NCBI GenBank assembly: GCA_964515195.1
Contig: CAZETK010000021.1
Span: forward strand, 1 to 49,142
From: Ga0074139 sp964515195
GTDB taxonomy: Bacteria > Bdellovibrionota > Bdellovibrionia > Bdellovibrionales > Bdellovibrionaceae
Length of the DNA: 49,142 nt
Direction: 5' to 3'
Shown here: in pieces, positions 33,217 to 41,499 of the stretch
How the letters are laid out: each line of letters begins with the position of its first letter
How positions within the stretch are numbered: the first letter of the stretch is position 1
The notes under the pieces: model-generated
Seen by the model: the letters and a program-made list of their open reading frames with translations, nothing else
Told to the model about the DNA's origin: nothing
Databases searched by the model: none
Made by a program: the position numbers and the translations under genes

Positions 33217-34467
33217 ATGAGTGCTTTAAAAGTAAAACCAGTTTTGGTGGCTGGTTTAGATATTGGATCAACAAAAGTTTCTTTAGCCATTGCGGCCATC
33301 CGTCCAGAAGGACAATTGGAAATCATCGGATTGGGTTCAGCTCCCAACGCCGGCTTAAAACATGGAATCATCGTCAATATCGAAGCGACGACCGAAGCGA
33401 TTGTAAAAGCCAAAGAGGAAGCTGAATTAATGGCAGGATATTCCGCACCCGCAGTTTGGGTAGGGGTTTCCGGCGGTCATATCAAGTCTTTTGATTCCAA
33501 AGGCATGGTCGCCATCAAAGAAAAAGAAGTGCAGAATAGCGACATTCAAAGGGTCATTGAAGCGGCTCAGGCCGTGTCAGTGCCTTCAGATCGCAAAGTT
33601 CTCCACGTCTTGCCCCGCGAATATAAAGTCGATGAAAACGATGGCATTGTGGATCCCATTGGAATGACCGGTGTTCGCCTAGAGGCCAATGTTCATATTG
33701 TGACGGGTGGACAATCCGCTTTGAATAATATTGTAAAGTGTGTCGAGAAAGCAGAGCTTCGTGTATCTGGCTTAGTGCTGGAAACTCTGGCCGCTTCTCA
33801 AGTCGTCCTCTCTGAGGATGAAAAAAGCCTGGGCTGCTGCCTTGTCGATATTGGTGGAGGTGCTTGTCAGCTACTCTATTTTGTTAACGGAAGCGTAGCG
33901 CATAGCTCAATGATCTCTGTAGGGGGGCAGCACTTTACTCATGATGTGGCGGTTGGCCTTCGAACTCCACAGATGGCAGCTGAAGAACTGAAAAAGCGGG
34001 CAGGCTCGGCTATGCCAAGCTTAATGGATGAACATGACACGATTGAAGTTGAGGGAGTGGGCGGACGTAAAGCTCGTACAATTCCGCGACGTGATCTGGC
34101 TTCTATTTTGGAAGCTCGAGCCGAAGAAACTCTTCAACTCATTGCCCATGACATTCGGAACAGTGGATTTGAGCCGCTGTTGGGGTCGGGAGTGATCTTG
34201 ACGGGGGGAGCTTCACAGCTTCCAGGCCTGGTCGAGATGGGGGAGTATGTGATGGATCTTCCGGTGCGTAAGGGATTTGCGCGCAATATGGGTCCACTGG
34301 TTGAAGTCTCGAAATCCGCTGAGCATGCCGCCGTCGCAGGGCTTATTCAGTATGGATATGAAAGAATGAAGGAACTGGGAATTGCGCTTAACCCTGAGAT
34401 TGATTTGTCTCAGTCGTGGGCGGGAATCACGGAAAAAGTTAAAGGCTTTTTCAAAGATTTGTTTTGA
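33217..34467 (+). CDS. ftsA: Cell division protein FtsA
   Basis: FtsA is the actin-like protein that tethers FtsZ to the membrane. The 416-residue protein has the phosphate-1 motif GLDIGSTKVSLAI, the SHS2 (1C) region with WVGVSGGHIKS, phosphate-2 LVDIGGGACQLL and adenosine motif ILTGGASQLPGL. The C-terminus ends in an amphipathic tail (VKGFFKDLF), the membrane-targeting sequence. The ribosome binding site is AAGG. ftsZ follows after 27 bp. Confidence 0.95.
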   Translation: MSALKVKPVLVAGLDIGSTKVSLAIAAIRPEGQLEIIGLGSAPNAGLKHGIIVNIEATTEAIVKAKEEAELMAGYSAPAVWVGVSGGHIKSFDSKGMVAIKEKEVQNSDIQRVIEAAQAVSVPSDRKVLHVLPREYKVDENDGIVDPIGMTGVRLEANVHIVTGGQSALNNIVKCVEKAELRVSGLVLETLAASQVVLSEDEKSLGCCLVDIGGGACQLLYFVNGSVAHSSMISVGGQHFTHDVAVGLRTPQMAAEELKKRAGSAMPSLMDEHDTIEVEGVGGRKARTIPRRDLASILEARAEETLQLIAHDIRNSGFEPLLGSGVILTGGASQLPGLVEMGEYVMDLPVRKGFARNMGPLVEVSKSAEHAAVAGLIQYGYERMKELGIALNPEIDLSQSWAGITEKVKGFFKDLF

Positions 34468-34494
34468 ATCTAAAATTACAAGTGGGGGAGAAAT

Positions 34495-36147
34495 ATGTTT
34501 GAACTCGAAGAGAATATTAATATCGGGGCGAACATCAAAGTCGTGGGCGTTGGTGGTGGTGGAAGTAATGCCGTCGCTACGATGATTGAAGGCGGAATGT
34601 CAGGCGTCGAGTTCGTCGTTGCCAATACCGATATCCAGGCTTTGAATTCGCATAAAGCTGGCCAGAAAATTCAACTCGGAAAAGAGCTGACAAAAGGGCT
34701 TGGCGCTGGTGCCAATCCTGATGTCGGGCGCCGGGCCGCTATTGAATCTTATAATGAAATCGTAGAACAACTTGAAGGTGCTGACATGGTTTTTGTTACC
34801 GCTGGTATGGGCGGCGGAACGGGAACAGGTGGGGCTCCTATCGTGGCCAAGATTGCCCGTGAATTGGGAGCTTTGACCATCGGGGTTGTGACCAAGCCTT
34901 TTATGTTTGAAGGCCGTAAGCGTGAAAAGCACGCTTTGCAGGGTTTACAAGAACTGAAAGACAATGTGGATACTTTGATCGTGGTACCCAACCAAAAATT
35001 GTTGGCCATTGCGGGCGACAAAATGCCTTTGACTGAGACTTTTAAAAAGGCCGACAGCGTTCTTCACCAAGCGGTGAAAGGTATTTCTGATTTGATCAAC
35101 ATCCGTGGATTGATCAACCTGGATTTCGCTGACGTTCGTACCATTATGAAAGAAAAAGGTATGGCGATCATGGGAACCGGCTCAGCTCGTGGTGAAAATC
35201 GTGCGATTATGGCAGCCAGTGCGGCCATCTCTTCTCCGCTATTGGATAGCATTAAAATTGATGGGGCGACCGGTATCATTATCAATGTGACCGCCGGCCC
35301 TGATTTGACTCTCTTCGAAGTCGATGAAGCGTCTACTCTAATTAAAGAGGCGGCTCATGATGAAGCTGAAATCATCTTCGGCGCTGTTATTGATGACAAT
35401 ATGGGTGATGAGGTTCGTGTGACTGTTATTGCCACAGGATTCGGTAAGGAAGAGGCCCATATTTCTCCGGTATCCGTCGTGAGCCAGCAGCAGCAGGCCC
35501 AGTTAGTCGCACAACAATATGAAAGAATGACCCAAGCTTCTCATGTTATCGAGGCCACGATTCCTTCTACCAATCAGCTGGTAAATCCCAATCCAGTTGA
35601 GATGGGAGCACAAGAAGCCGTAACTCCTAGAATGGATCTTCCAGCCATCGGATCTGTGCAGTCAGCCGTGATGAACTTCACGCAAGAAAATCCCGCACCT
35701 CATGTGGGGGCGCCTAGCCCGGCCGCACCTCAGCCGGCCGCACCTCAGCCGACCACGCCTCAGCCGGCCACTCCCACCCAGTCGATGATGGCACAACCTT
35801 CGATGGTGCAGCCGATGGCTTCGCAACAGGTAGCCCCTCAAGCGGGGGCACCTCAGCCGGCCGCACCTCAGCCAAGTGCTCCTATTGAACCTACTCCTGT
35901 TTTATCCTCTGATGAGGCTTTGACGGCTCGGGATTTGTTGCTGGCGAAGGCCCGCGCGTTTCGTGAGAATCAGGAAAGCAAGAAGGTACAGCAGCCTGAA
36001 CAGTTATCCATGAATGTGGATATGGAGAAGGAGTCGCTTGAAGAGGCTCGTCGTATGGCTCGTGAAGTGGCGACGTCTCCATTTCCCCAGAACTTGGACG
36101 TTCCTGCCTTTATTCGTAAAAAGCAAGGGTTCGATTTAAACAAATAA
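34495..36147 (+). CDS. ftsZ: Cell division GTPase FtsZ with long repetitive linker
   Basis: FtsZ polymerises into the division ring. Residues 1-320 are the conserved tubulin-like core with GVGGGGSNAV and the GTP signature GGGTGTGGAP at about 106-115. Residues about 325-530 form an extended Gln/Pro/Ala-rich linker with PAAPQP-type repeats. The end carries the conserved C-terminal peptide (DVPAFIRKKQG) that binds FtsA. At 550 residues it is far longer than E. coli FtsZ (383). A GGGGGAG site precedes the ATG. The stop overlaps the next start by 1 bp. Confidence 0.97.
   Translation: MFELEENINIGANIKVVGVGGGGSNAVATMIEGGMSGVEFVVANTDIQALNSHKAGQKIQLGKELTKGLGAGANPDVGRRAAIESYNEIVEQLEGADMVFVTAGMGGGTGTGGAPIVAKIARELGALTIGVVTKPFMFEGRKREKHALQGLQELKDNVDTLIVVPNQKLLAIAGDKMPLTETFKKADSVLHQAVKGISDLINIRGLINLDFADVRTIMKEKGMAIMGTGSARGENRAIMAASAAISSPLLDSIKIDGATGIIINVTAGPDLTLFEVDEASTLIKEAAHDEAEIIFGAVIDDNMGDEVRVTVIATGFGKEEAHISPVSVVSQQQQAQLVAQQYERMTQASHVIEATIPSTNQLVNPNPVEMGAQEAVTPRMDLPAIGSVQSAVMNFTQENPAPHVGAPSPAAPQPAAPQPTTPQPATPTQSMMAQPSMVQPMASQQVAPQAGAPQPAAPQPSAPIEPTPVLSSDEALTARDLLLAKARAFRENQESKKVQQPEQLSMNVDMEKESLEEARRMAREVATSPFPQNLDVPAFIRKKQGFDLNK
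35704..35886 (+). repeat. Short tandem repeats encoding the FtsZ linker
   Basis: Copies of a roughly 15-18-bp unit (GCCGCACCTCAGCCG and variants) recur at about 35719-35769 and again at 35848-35879. They encode A-A-P-Q-P units in the FtsZ linker. They are prone to copy-number change by slippage. Confidence 0.75.
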
Positions 36148-36911
36148 TGAACGATAAGGCGTATTTCGTCTCAGACATTCATTTGGATTCTATGAATGAG
36201 CGCAACGGACACAATCTGTTGCGCTTTTTACATTGGATCGCCGCGGATGAAAAGGTCTGTGATTTGTATTTGCTTGGAGACATTTTTGATTTTTGGCTGT
36301 CCGATCATGGTGTCTTCGTTAAAAAGTTTGAGCCTTTGTGGGCTCCTCTCCGAACGCTGAAAAAACGTGGATCCCGTTTGGTTTATATTGAGGGAAACCA
36401 TGACCTTCACATCGCTCCATTTTGGGGTAAGAAATTAGGATTTGAAGTCTATACGGAAGCTCTTTATGAAAGCATATCGGGGTTCCAAGTCCGGCTGGAG
36501 CACGGCGATCTTATCAATTTAAACGATGAAGCCTATTTGAAGTGGCGTTCCTTAATCCGCCATCCCCTAGTCGTGCCTTTTGGCCACTTTCTTCCAGGAA
36601 GATTTTGGAAAAAGGTGGGCGAAACGCTTTCTGAAAAATCTCGCAACAAAAGTCGTCCTTATCGTCAAGAAAATGAAGCTGATATCCGTCGCATGATTCA
36701 TGATCACGCCATCAGATCCTATCAAGATAATCCTTTTGATGTTCTTATCTCGGGCCACATGCACGTAAAGGTAGATGAAACCCTCTCTTTGTCAGGCAAA
36801 AAAGTGCGAAATATTAATCTTGGGAGTTGGTTGGAACCAGAGCCTCAGGTGCTATGTTTAGAGCCGGACAAAATCAGTTGGATTGATATCAATACGATTC
36901 CAACCAACTAG
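36147..36911 (+). CDS. lpxH: UDP-2,3-diacylglucosamine hydrolase-like metallophosphoesterase
   Basis: LpxH cleaves UDP-2,3-diacylglucosamine to lipid X in lipid A synthesis. The 254-residue protein has calcineurin-type metal motifs: FVSDIHLDS, LLGDIFDFWL, IEGNHDLH and SGHMHVK, plus the LpxH-like HGDLI. The start ATG overlaps the ftsZ stop by one base (TAATG), so it is translationally coupled to ftsZ. A related YbbF/LpxH-like phosphoesterase of other substrate cannot be excluded, hence a tentative symbol. Confidence 0.8.
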   Translation: MNDKAYFVSDIHLDSMNERNGHNLLRFLHWIAADEKVCDLYLLGDIFDFWLSDHGVFVKKFEPLWAPLRTLKKRGSRLVYIEGNHDLHIAPFWGKKLGFEVYTEALYESISGFQVRLEHGDLINLNDEAYLKWRSLIRHPLVVPFGHFLPGRFWKKVGETLSEKSRNKSRPYRQENEADIRRMIHDHAIRSYQDNPFDVLISGHMHVKVDETLSLSGKKVRNINLGSWLEPEPQVLCLEPDKISWIDINTIPTN

Positions 36912-36925
36912 AAAGATTCAAGGGT

Positions 36926-37462
36926 ATGGCGGATTCAAAATTCAAAGAGAAAACCTTGTACAGTGAAACGATTTTTCAGGGGCGCTTTTTGAAAGTCATT
37001 CGTGACCAAGTGGAACTTCCCAGCGGGGGAATCTCCCATCGAGAATATATCAAACATCCCGGAGCATCCGTGATTGTACCCATACTGGACAATGGCGAGA
37101 TCTTATTGGTTGAACAGTATCGACACGCCCTAGGCCGAACTTTTTTAGAACTGCCAGCTGGAAAACGGGATCATGGTGAAGTTCCAGAAGTCACAGCGAA
37201 AAGAGAACTTCAGGAAGAGACAGGTTATACAGCCGAAAAATGGGAGTATCTGACCACCATTCATCCTGTTATTGGTTACGCAGATGAAGAGATGACCCTG
37301 TTTCGTGCTACTGGCTTAAAAGCAGGAGAGCAGAAGTTGGACGAAGGGGAATATGTTGAAATTAAAAGATTTACGCCGGATCAACTGAAACAGATGATGA
37401 AAAAGGGCGAAATCACAGACGTAAAGACTTTGATCGGCCTGTTTTGGCACTGGGGATTTTAA
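36926..37462 (+). CDS. Nudix ADP-ribose pyrophosphatase
   Basis: The 178-residue protein closely matches ADP-ribose/ADP-sugar pyrophosphatases (NudF type): LVEQYRHALGR, then LPAGKRDHGE and an intact Nudix box ending AKRELQEETGY, followed by HPVIGYADEEM. The enzyme hydrolyses ADP-ribose to AMP and ribose-5-phosphate. In contrast to the Nudix protein at 20859, all metal ligands are present. It follows the LpxH-like gene by 14 bp and is likely cotranscribed with it. Confidence 0.88.
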   Translation: MADSKFKEKTLYSETIFQGRFLKVIRDQVELPSGGISHREYIKHPGASVIVPILDNGEILLVEQYRHALGRTFLELPAGKRDHGEVPEVTAKRELQEETGYTAEKWEYLTTIHPVIGYADEEMTLFRATGLKAGEQKLDEGEYVEIKRFTPDQLKQMMKKGEITDVKTLIGLFWHWGF

Positions 37463-37481
37463 TTACCACGAAGGGACAACT

Positions 37482-38849
37482 ATGAGCCGCGAAATTCTAG
37501 GGCATCCCAAAGGATTATTCGTCCTGTTTTTTACCGAAATGTGGGAGCGCTTTTCCTACTATGGAATGCGGGCATTGCTTGTTCTTTATATGACCCGACA
37601 TTTATTAGAGCAACTAGAGTCCGGTCAGTCAGCTTGGGGTCTGCAAACTTTAAAGCTAAACCTTGAAGCGCTTTATGGACCTTTAGGAAATCAGGCCTTG
37701 GCCAGCCAAATTTATGGCTTGTACACGGGTTTCGTCTATTTAACTCCTTTTTTCGGCGGTCTTTTAGCGGATCAATTTTTAGGACGGAGGCGTTCTGTTT
37801 ATTGGGGCGGATTTTTAATGGCTATCGGGCACTTATTGATGGCTGTTGAAAGCATGTTCCTACCGGCCCTTTTCTTTTTGATTATCGGCAATGGATTTTT
37901 TAAACCGAATATTTCCACTCAGGTGGGAGAGCTTTACACTCTGGACGATAAACGTCGTGATCGAGCCTACACCATTTTTTACATGGGCGTGAACCTGGGA
38001 GCGCTGCTTGCCCCCTTTGTTTGTGGAACCCTAGGGCAGAAGGTGGGGTGGCACTATGGATTTGGTGCGGCTGGTATTGGAATGTTAATTGGCCTGTTGG
38101 TTTATCATCTGGGACGAAAACACTTACCTCCAGATACTTTTCTTCTGAATAAAGAGGCCATTCATGATAACCCCACGCTTTTAAAAGACGAAATAAATCA
38201 AAAACTCACGACGGATGACTACAAACGAGTTTTCGCTTTGATCTTTATGTGTGCTGTGACTGTCATGTTTTGGGGCGTTTATGAGCAGCAAGGCAATACT
38301 TTGCAGCTTTGGGCGGATGAAAATACAAACTGGAGTTTATTTGGATGGCAGATGCCTTCAACCTGGTTTCAAGCCTTTAACCCCCTGTTGATCATTGCCT
38401 TAGCTCCTTTGCTGGATCGTTACTGGGGTTGGCAGGAAAAAAGCAATCGCGAAGCTGGAAGTGTGGCCAAGATGGGCATCGGATGCCTGTGGGCGGCTTT
38501 GGCCTATATCTTCATGGTGGGTGTTCTTCATGTTATGGGTGATGGCAAGGCCCATTGGCTTTTGCTGTTCACCTGTATTTTGTTTTTCACGATCGGCGAG
38601 CTTTACTTATCGCCCATTGGGCTATCTTTGGTGACCAAAATTTCGCCTCCGCAAATAGTTTCCATGATGATGGGAGTCTGGCTTATGTCGAGCTTCTTTG
38701 GAAATTACATGGCGGGACTTATCGGAATGTACTACGAGCGACTAGGAGATGAAAACTTCTTCTGGCTATTATCTGCTATGTCGGGTGGAGCTGGTTTAAT
38801 TTTCTTGATGGCAGTTCGGCCATTAAGAAAAGTTTTGCAGGGACATTAG
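37482..38849 (+). CDS. POT/PTR-family proton-dependent peptide transporter
   Basis: The 455-residue inner-membrane protein has about 12-14 hydrophobic segments. It carries the POT family signature E-x-x-E-R (FTEMWERFSYYGMRALL) at the N-terminus, GGLLADQFLGRR and FYMGVNLGALLAP. These importers take up di- and tripeptides with protons. AAGGG precedes the ATG. With oligopeptidase A nearby it suits an organism feeding on peptides. Confidence 0.92.
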   Translation: MSREILGHPKGLFVLFFTEMWERFSYYGMRALLVLYMTRHLLEQLESGQSAWGLQTLKLNLEALYGPLGNQALASQIYGLYTGFVYLTPFFGGLLADQFLGRRRSVYWGGFLMAIGHLLMAVESMFLPALFFLIIGNGFFKPNISTQVGELYTLDDKRRDRAYTIFYMGVNLGALLAPFVCGTLGQKVGWHYGFGAAGIGMLIGLLVYHLGRKHLPPDTFLLNKEAIHDNPTLLKDEINQKLTTDDYKRVFALIFMCAVTVMFWGVYEQQGNTLQLWADENTNWSLFGWQMPSTWFQAFNPLLIIALAPLLDRYWGWQEKSNREAGSVAKMGIGCLWAALAYIFMVGVLHVMGDGKAHWLLLFTCILFFTIGELYLSPIGLSLVTKISPPQIVSMMMGVWLMSSFFGNYMAGLIGMYYERLGDENFFWLLSAMSGGAGLIFLMAVRPLRKVLQGH

Positions 38850-38872
38850 GAAAAGCGTTTAACAGAACTTTA

Positions 38873-40567
38873 TCACTGGCAAGATTCTAAAAGCTCTTCG
38901 GCGTGGGCTTTAGAAGTCTTTGTGATTTTTTGTCCTGAGATTAAACGGGCGATTTCCTCAATGCGAGCTTTGTAATCCAGCTCTAGAACTTCCATATGCA
39001 CGCGATCCTTCTTTTGATTCTTTTGGATCAGATAGTGGGCATCCCCGAAGGCGGCCACTTGTGGAAGGTGAGTCACGCAGATAACCTGTTGTCCTTTTGC
39101 AATAGACTTTAATTTTTTACCCACCTTTTCGGCCGTGGGGCCCGAAACCCCCGTATCCACTTCGTCAAAAAGATAAGTACGCGGATAGCGGGTGGATCCA
39201 ACAACACGCTTTAGAGAAAGAAGAATACGGCTTAATTCTCCGCCAGAAGCAAATTTCGATAAAGGACGAGCAGGATCTTTAGGGCTTGTCTGGCTCATAA
39301 ACTCCACGTCGCTTATGCCAGAGGAGGTGATGTCTTCATGCTTCTCCACTCGAATATTGAAGATCACGCCCTTCATATTCAAGTCTTCAAGTTCAGCATT
39401 CACGGAATCAGCCAGAATCTTTGCACCCTTCTTTCGGCGAGTGTGAAGCTCTTCCGCAATTGTAATCAGTTCTTTGCGAAGAGTTTCTACTTCTTTTTTA
39501 TTTTGAGCCAAAGTCTCTTCGGACTTTTGCAGTGTGGAAATTTCATTTTCAATTTCAATCAAGGCCCGAAGAATATCATCCACGCCAGAACCAAATTTTT
39601 TCTGAAGCTTGCGTAGATCACTTAATCGAGACTCTAGGCGCTCCAGCTCACTTGGGTCTACATCAACTGACTTCATATATTGGCCAAGATCATACAAGGC
39701 CTCCCCCACCAACGCTTGTGCCTGCTCTAGGTTTTTAAGTTTTTCAGGTAACTGAGGGTCAACGGATGCCAATTCGTAACCCTTTTTAAGGACTGTTTTA
39801 ATTCGTTCTGAAACAGAACCTTCATCACTTTCCAAAACAAGTTCCGCTGTTTCGACAAATTGAATCAGACGTGTGGCACTTTTCAGCCGCTTGACCTGGG
39901 ATTCAATTTCCAAATCTTCGCCAGGAGATAAATCCAAGTCGGTGATTTCTTTTCGTTGATACTCAAGGTAGTCCAACCGCTGATGTAGGCTATGAGAGTC
40001 GCCTTCGAGGGCTTTGATTTCGTGCTTAAGGCTTTGCATCTTATGATACTTTTCTTCGTACTGAAGACGTTTATCCCAAGTGCCCAAGTATTGATCCAAT
40101 AAGTCCAGATGATACGACTTGCTCATAAGGTTACGATTTTCGTGCTGCCCGGTCATTTCAATCAGAGGAATGGCGTGACCCGCCACTTCGATCAAGGGAG
40201 CTACAATATCGCGAAGATTTTGAAGAGTGCTTAAGGCGCCATTCAGGTATATCTTGGACTTTTCATCGGCCGAGATGATCCGACGAACAATCAGACGCTC
40301 GTCTTCTACATCTATGCCCATCTCAATTAATCGAGACTTAACATCCGTGCGTGTACGAAGATCAAAAGAACCTTCGACAACAGCTTGAGGGGCACCTGTA
40401 CGGATCGTATCCGATGAAGCTTTGCCCCCCATCAAAAGTCCCAAGGATTTTAATAGAACCGATTTTCCAGAGCCAGTTTCTCCACTCAAGATATTCAAAC
40501 CGTCTTTGAATTGAAGATGCAGATTATCAATGATCGCAAAATGATGGACCTTGATTTCAAGCAACAT
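38873..40567 (-). CDS. recN: DNA repair ATPase RecN
   Basis: RecN is an SMC-like protein for double-strand break repair. The 564-residue protein has Walker A GETGSGKS at 29-36, a long coiled-coil middle (about 150-370), the signature FASGGELSRI and Walker B YLFDEVDTGVSG. The length is typical. It is followed on the same strand by nothing close; nadK lies 29 bp upstream in the same direction, a common nadK-recN pair. Confidence 0.95.
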   Translation of the reverse strand: MLLEIKVHHFAIIDNLHLQFKDGLNILSGETGSGKSVLLKSLGLLMGGKASSDTIRTGAPQAVVEGSFDLRTRTDVKSRLIEMGIDVEDERLIVRRIISADEKSKIYLNGALSTLQNLRDIVAPLIEVAGHAIPLIEMTGQHENRNLMSKSYHLDLLDQYLGTWDKRLQYEEKYHKMQSLKHEIKALEGDSHSLHQRLDYLEYQRKEITDLDLSPGEDLEIESQVKRLKSATRLIQFVETAELVLESDEGSVSERIKTVLKKGYELASVDPQLPEKLKNLEQAQALVGEALYDLGQYMKSVDVDPSELERLESRLSDLRKLQKKFGSGVDDILRALIEIENEISTLQKSEETLAQNKKEVETLRKELITIAEELHTRRKKGAKILADSVNAELEDLNMKGVIFNIRVEKHEDITSSGISDVEFMSQTSPKDPARPLSKFASGGELSRILLSLKRVVGSTRYPRTYLFDEVDTGVSGPTAEKVGKKLKSIAKGQQVICVTHLPQVAAFGDAHYLIQKNQKKDRVHMEVLELDYKARIEEIARLISGQKITKTSKAHAEELLESCQ

Positions 40568-40596
40568 TGTTCAATCTCCCTCTATGGATTAATTTT

Positions 40597-41499
40597 TTAA
40601 CCCTTGTGACCGAAAAGCAGCTTTTTTCTAAGTAAAATATAATCATTGTGGTTGCGTTGGATGACAAGTTGATGATCCATTTCGGCCTTTATCACTTCTA
40701 ACTCATCTCCGGATTGCATGTCCAAAACTCTTTGGCCGTCCACGACCAGATGAGCTTTCACTTTCATACTTTCAATTTTAAGTCCGATGACTTTGGTTTC
40801 GGGAACCACCAGGGGTCGATTGGTCAAAGAATGGGGAGCGACTGGGGTGATGACAAAAGCTCGCGCCTCAGGATCCAAAATAGGCCCTCCAGCCGCCAGA
40901 TTATAAGCCGTGGAGCCAGTAGGTGTGGAAATGATAAAACCATCAGCTTTTACATCGTGCACGGGATCCTTATCCAATTTAATAGAAACATCAATAAGCT
41001 GTGAATGTGAACCTCTTTCAAGGACTACGTCATTTAAAGCCGTAAAAACCAATCGCTTTTTTCCCTTTATAATGGCAGTAGCCTGAAGGCGGGCGCGATT
41101 TTGAATCAACATACGATTGTTCAAGGTTTTCTCGATAGTCATTGTGATTTTTTCGAATTTTTCAGCCGAGTGATGGGTGAGATAACCTAAAGTTCCCATA
41201 TTAAAACCTAAAATAGGGACTTGAAAACCCTTCATTAGTCGAACTGCTCGTAGATAAGTCCCGTCACCTCCAAACACGATAACAAGAGAAATTTTTTGAA
41301 ATTCACGAGCCCCTTTCATAAGAATCGTTCCTGGCACTCGCTTTTGTTCAGGCGCAGTGAACACCTCAATACCGTTCTTTTTTAACCATTCTGTTACAAG
41401 CGTGGCTGCCTTCACGGCCTTTTCCGTGCGGATTCTATAAACGAGGGCCACTTTCTGAGGCCCTCTGGTTTCTTTCAGGTGCAATCGTGAGGATTTCAT
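40597..41499 (-). CDS. nadK: NAD kinase
   Basis: NAD kinase phosphorylates NAD to NADP. The 300-residue protein has GGDGTYLRA at about 77-85, the family motif STPTGSTAYNLAAGGPI and the C-terminal VVDGQ block. It lies between prlC (stop directly adjacent, 0 bp apart) and recN on one strand, forming a likely prlC-nadK-recN operon. Confidence 0.95.
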   Translation of the reverse strand: MKSSRLHLKETRGPQKVALVYRIRTEKAVKAATLVTEWLKKNGIEVFTAPEQKRVPGTILMKGAREFQKISLVIVFGGDGTYLRAVRLMKGFQVPILGFNMGTLGYLTHHSAEKFEKITMTIEKTLNNRMLIQNRARLQATAIIKGKKRLVFTALNDVVLERGSHSQLIDVSIKLDKDPVHDVKADGFIISTPTGSTAYNLAAGGPILDPEARAFVITPVAPHSLTNRPLVVPETKVIGLKIESMKVKAHLVVDGQRVLDMQSGDELEVIKAEMDHQLVIQRNHNDYILLRKKLLFGHKG

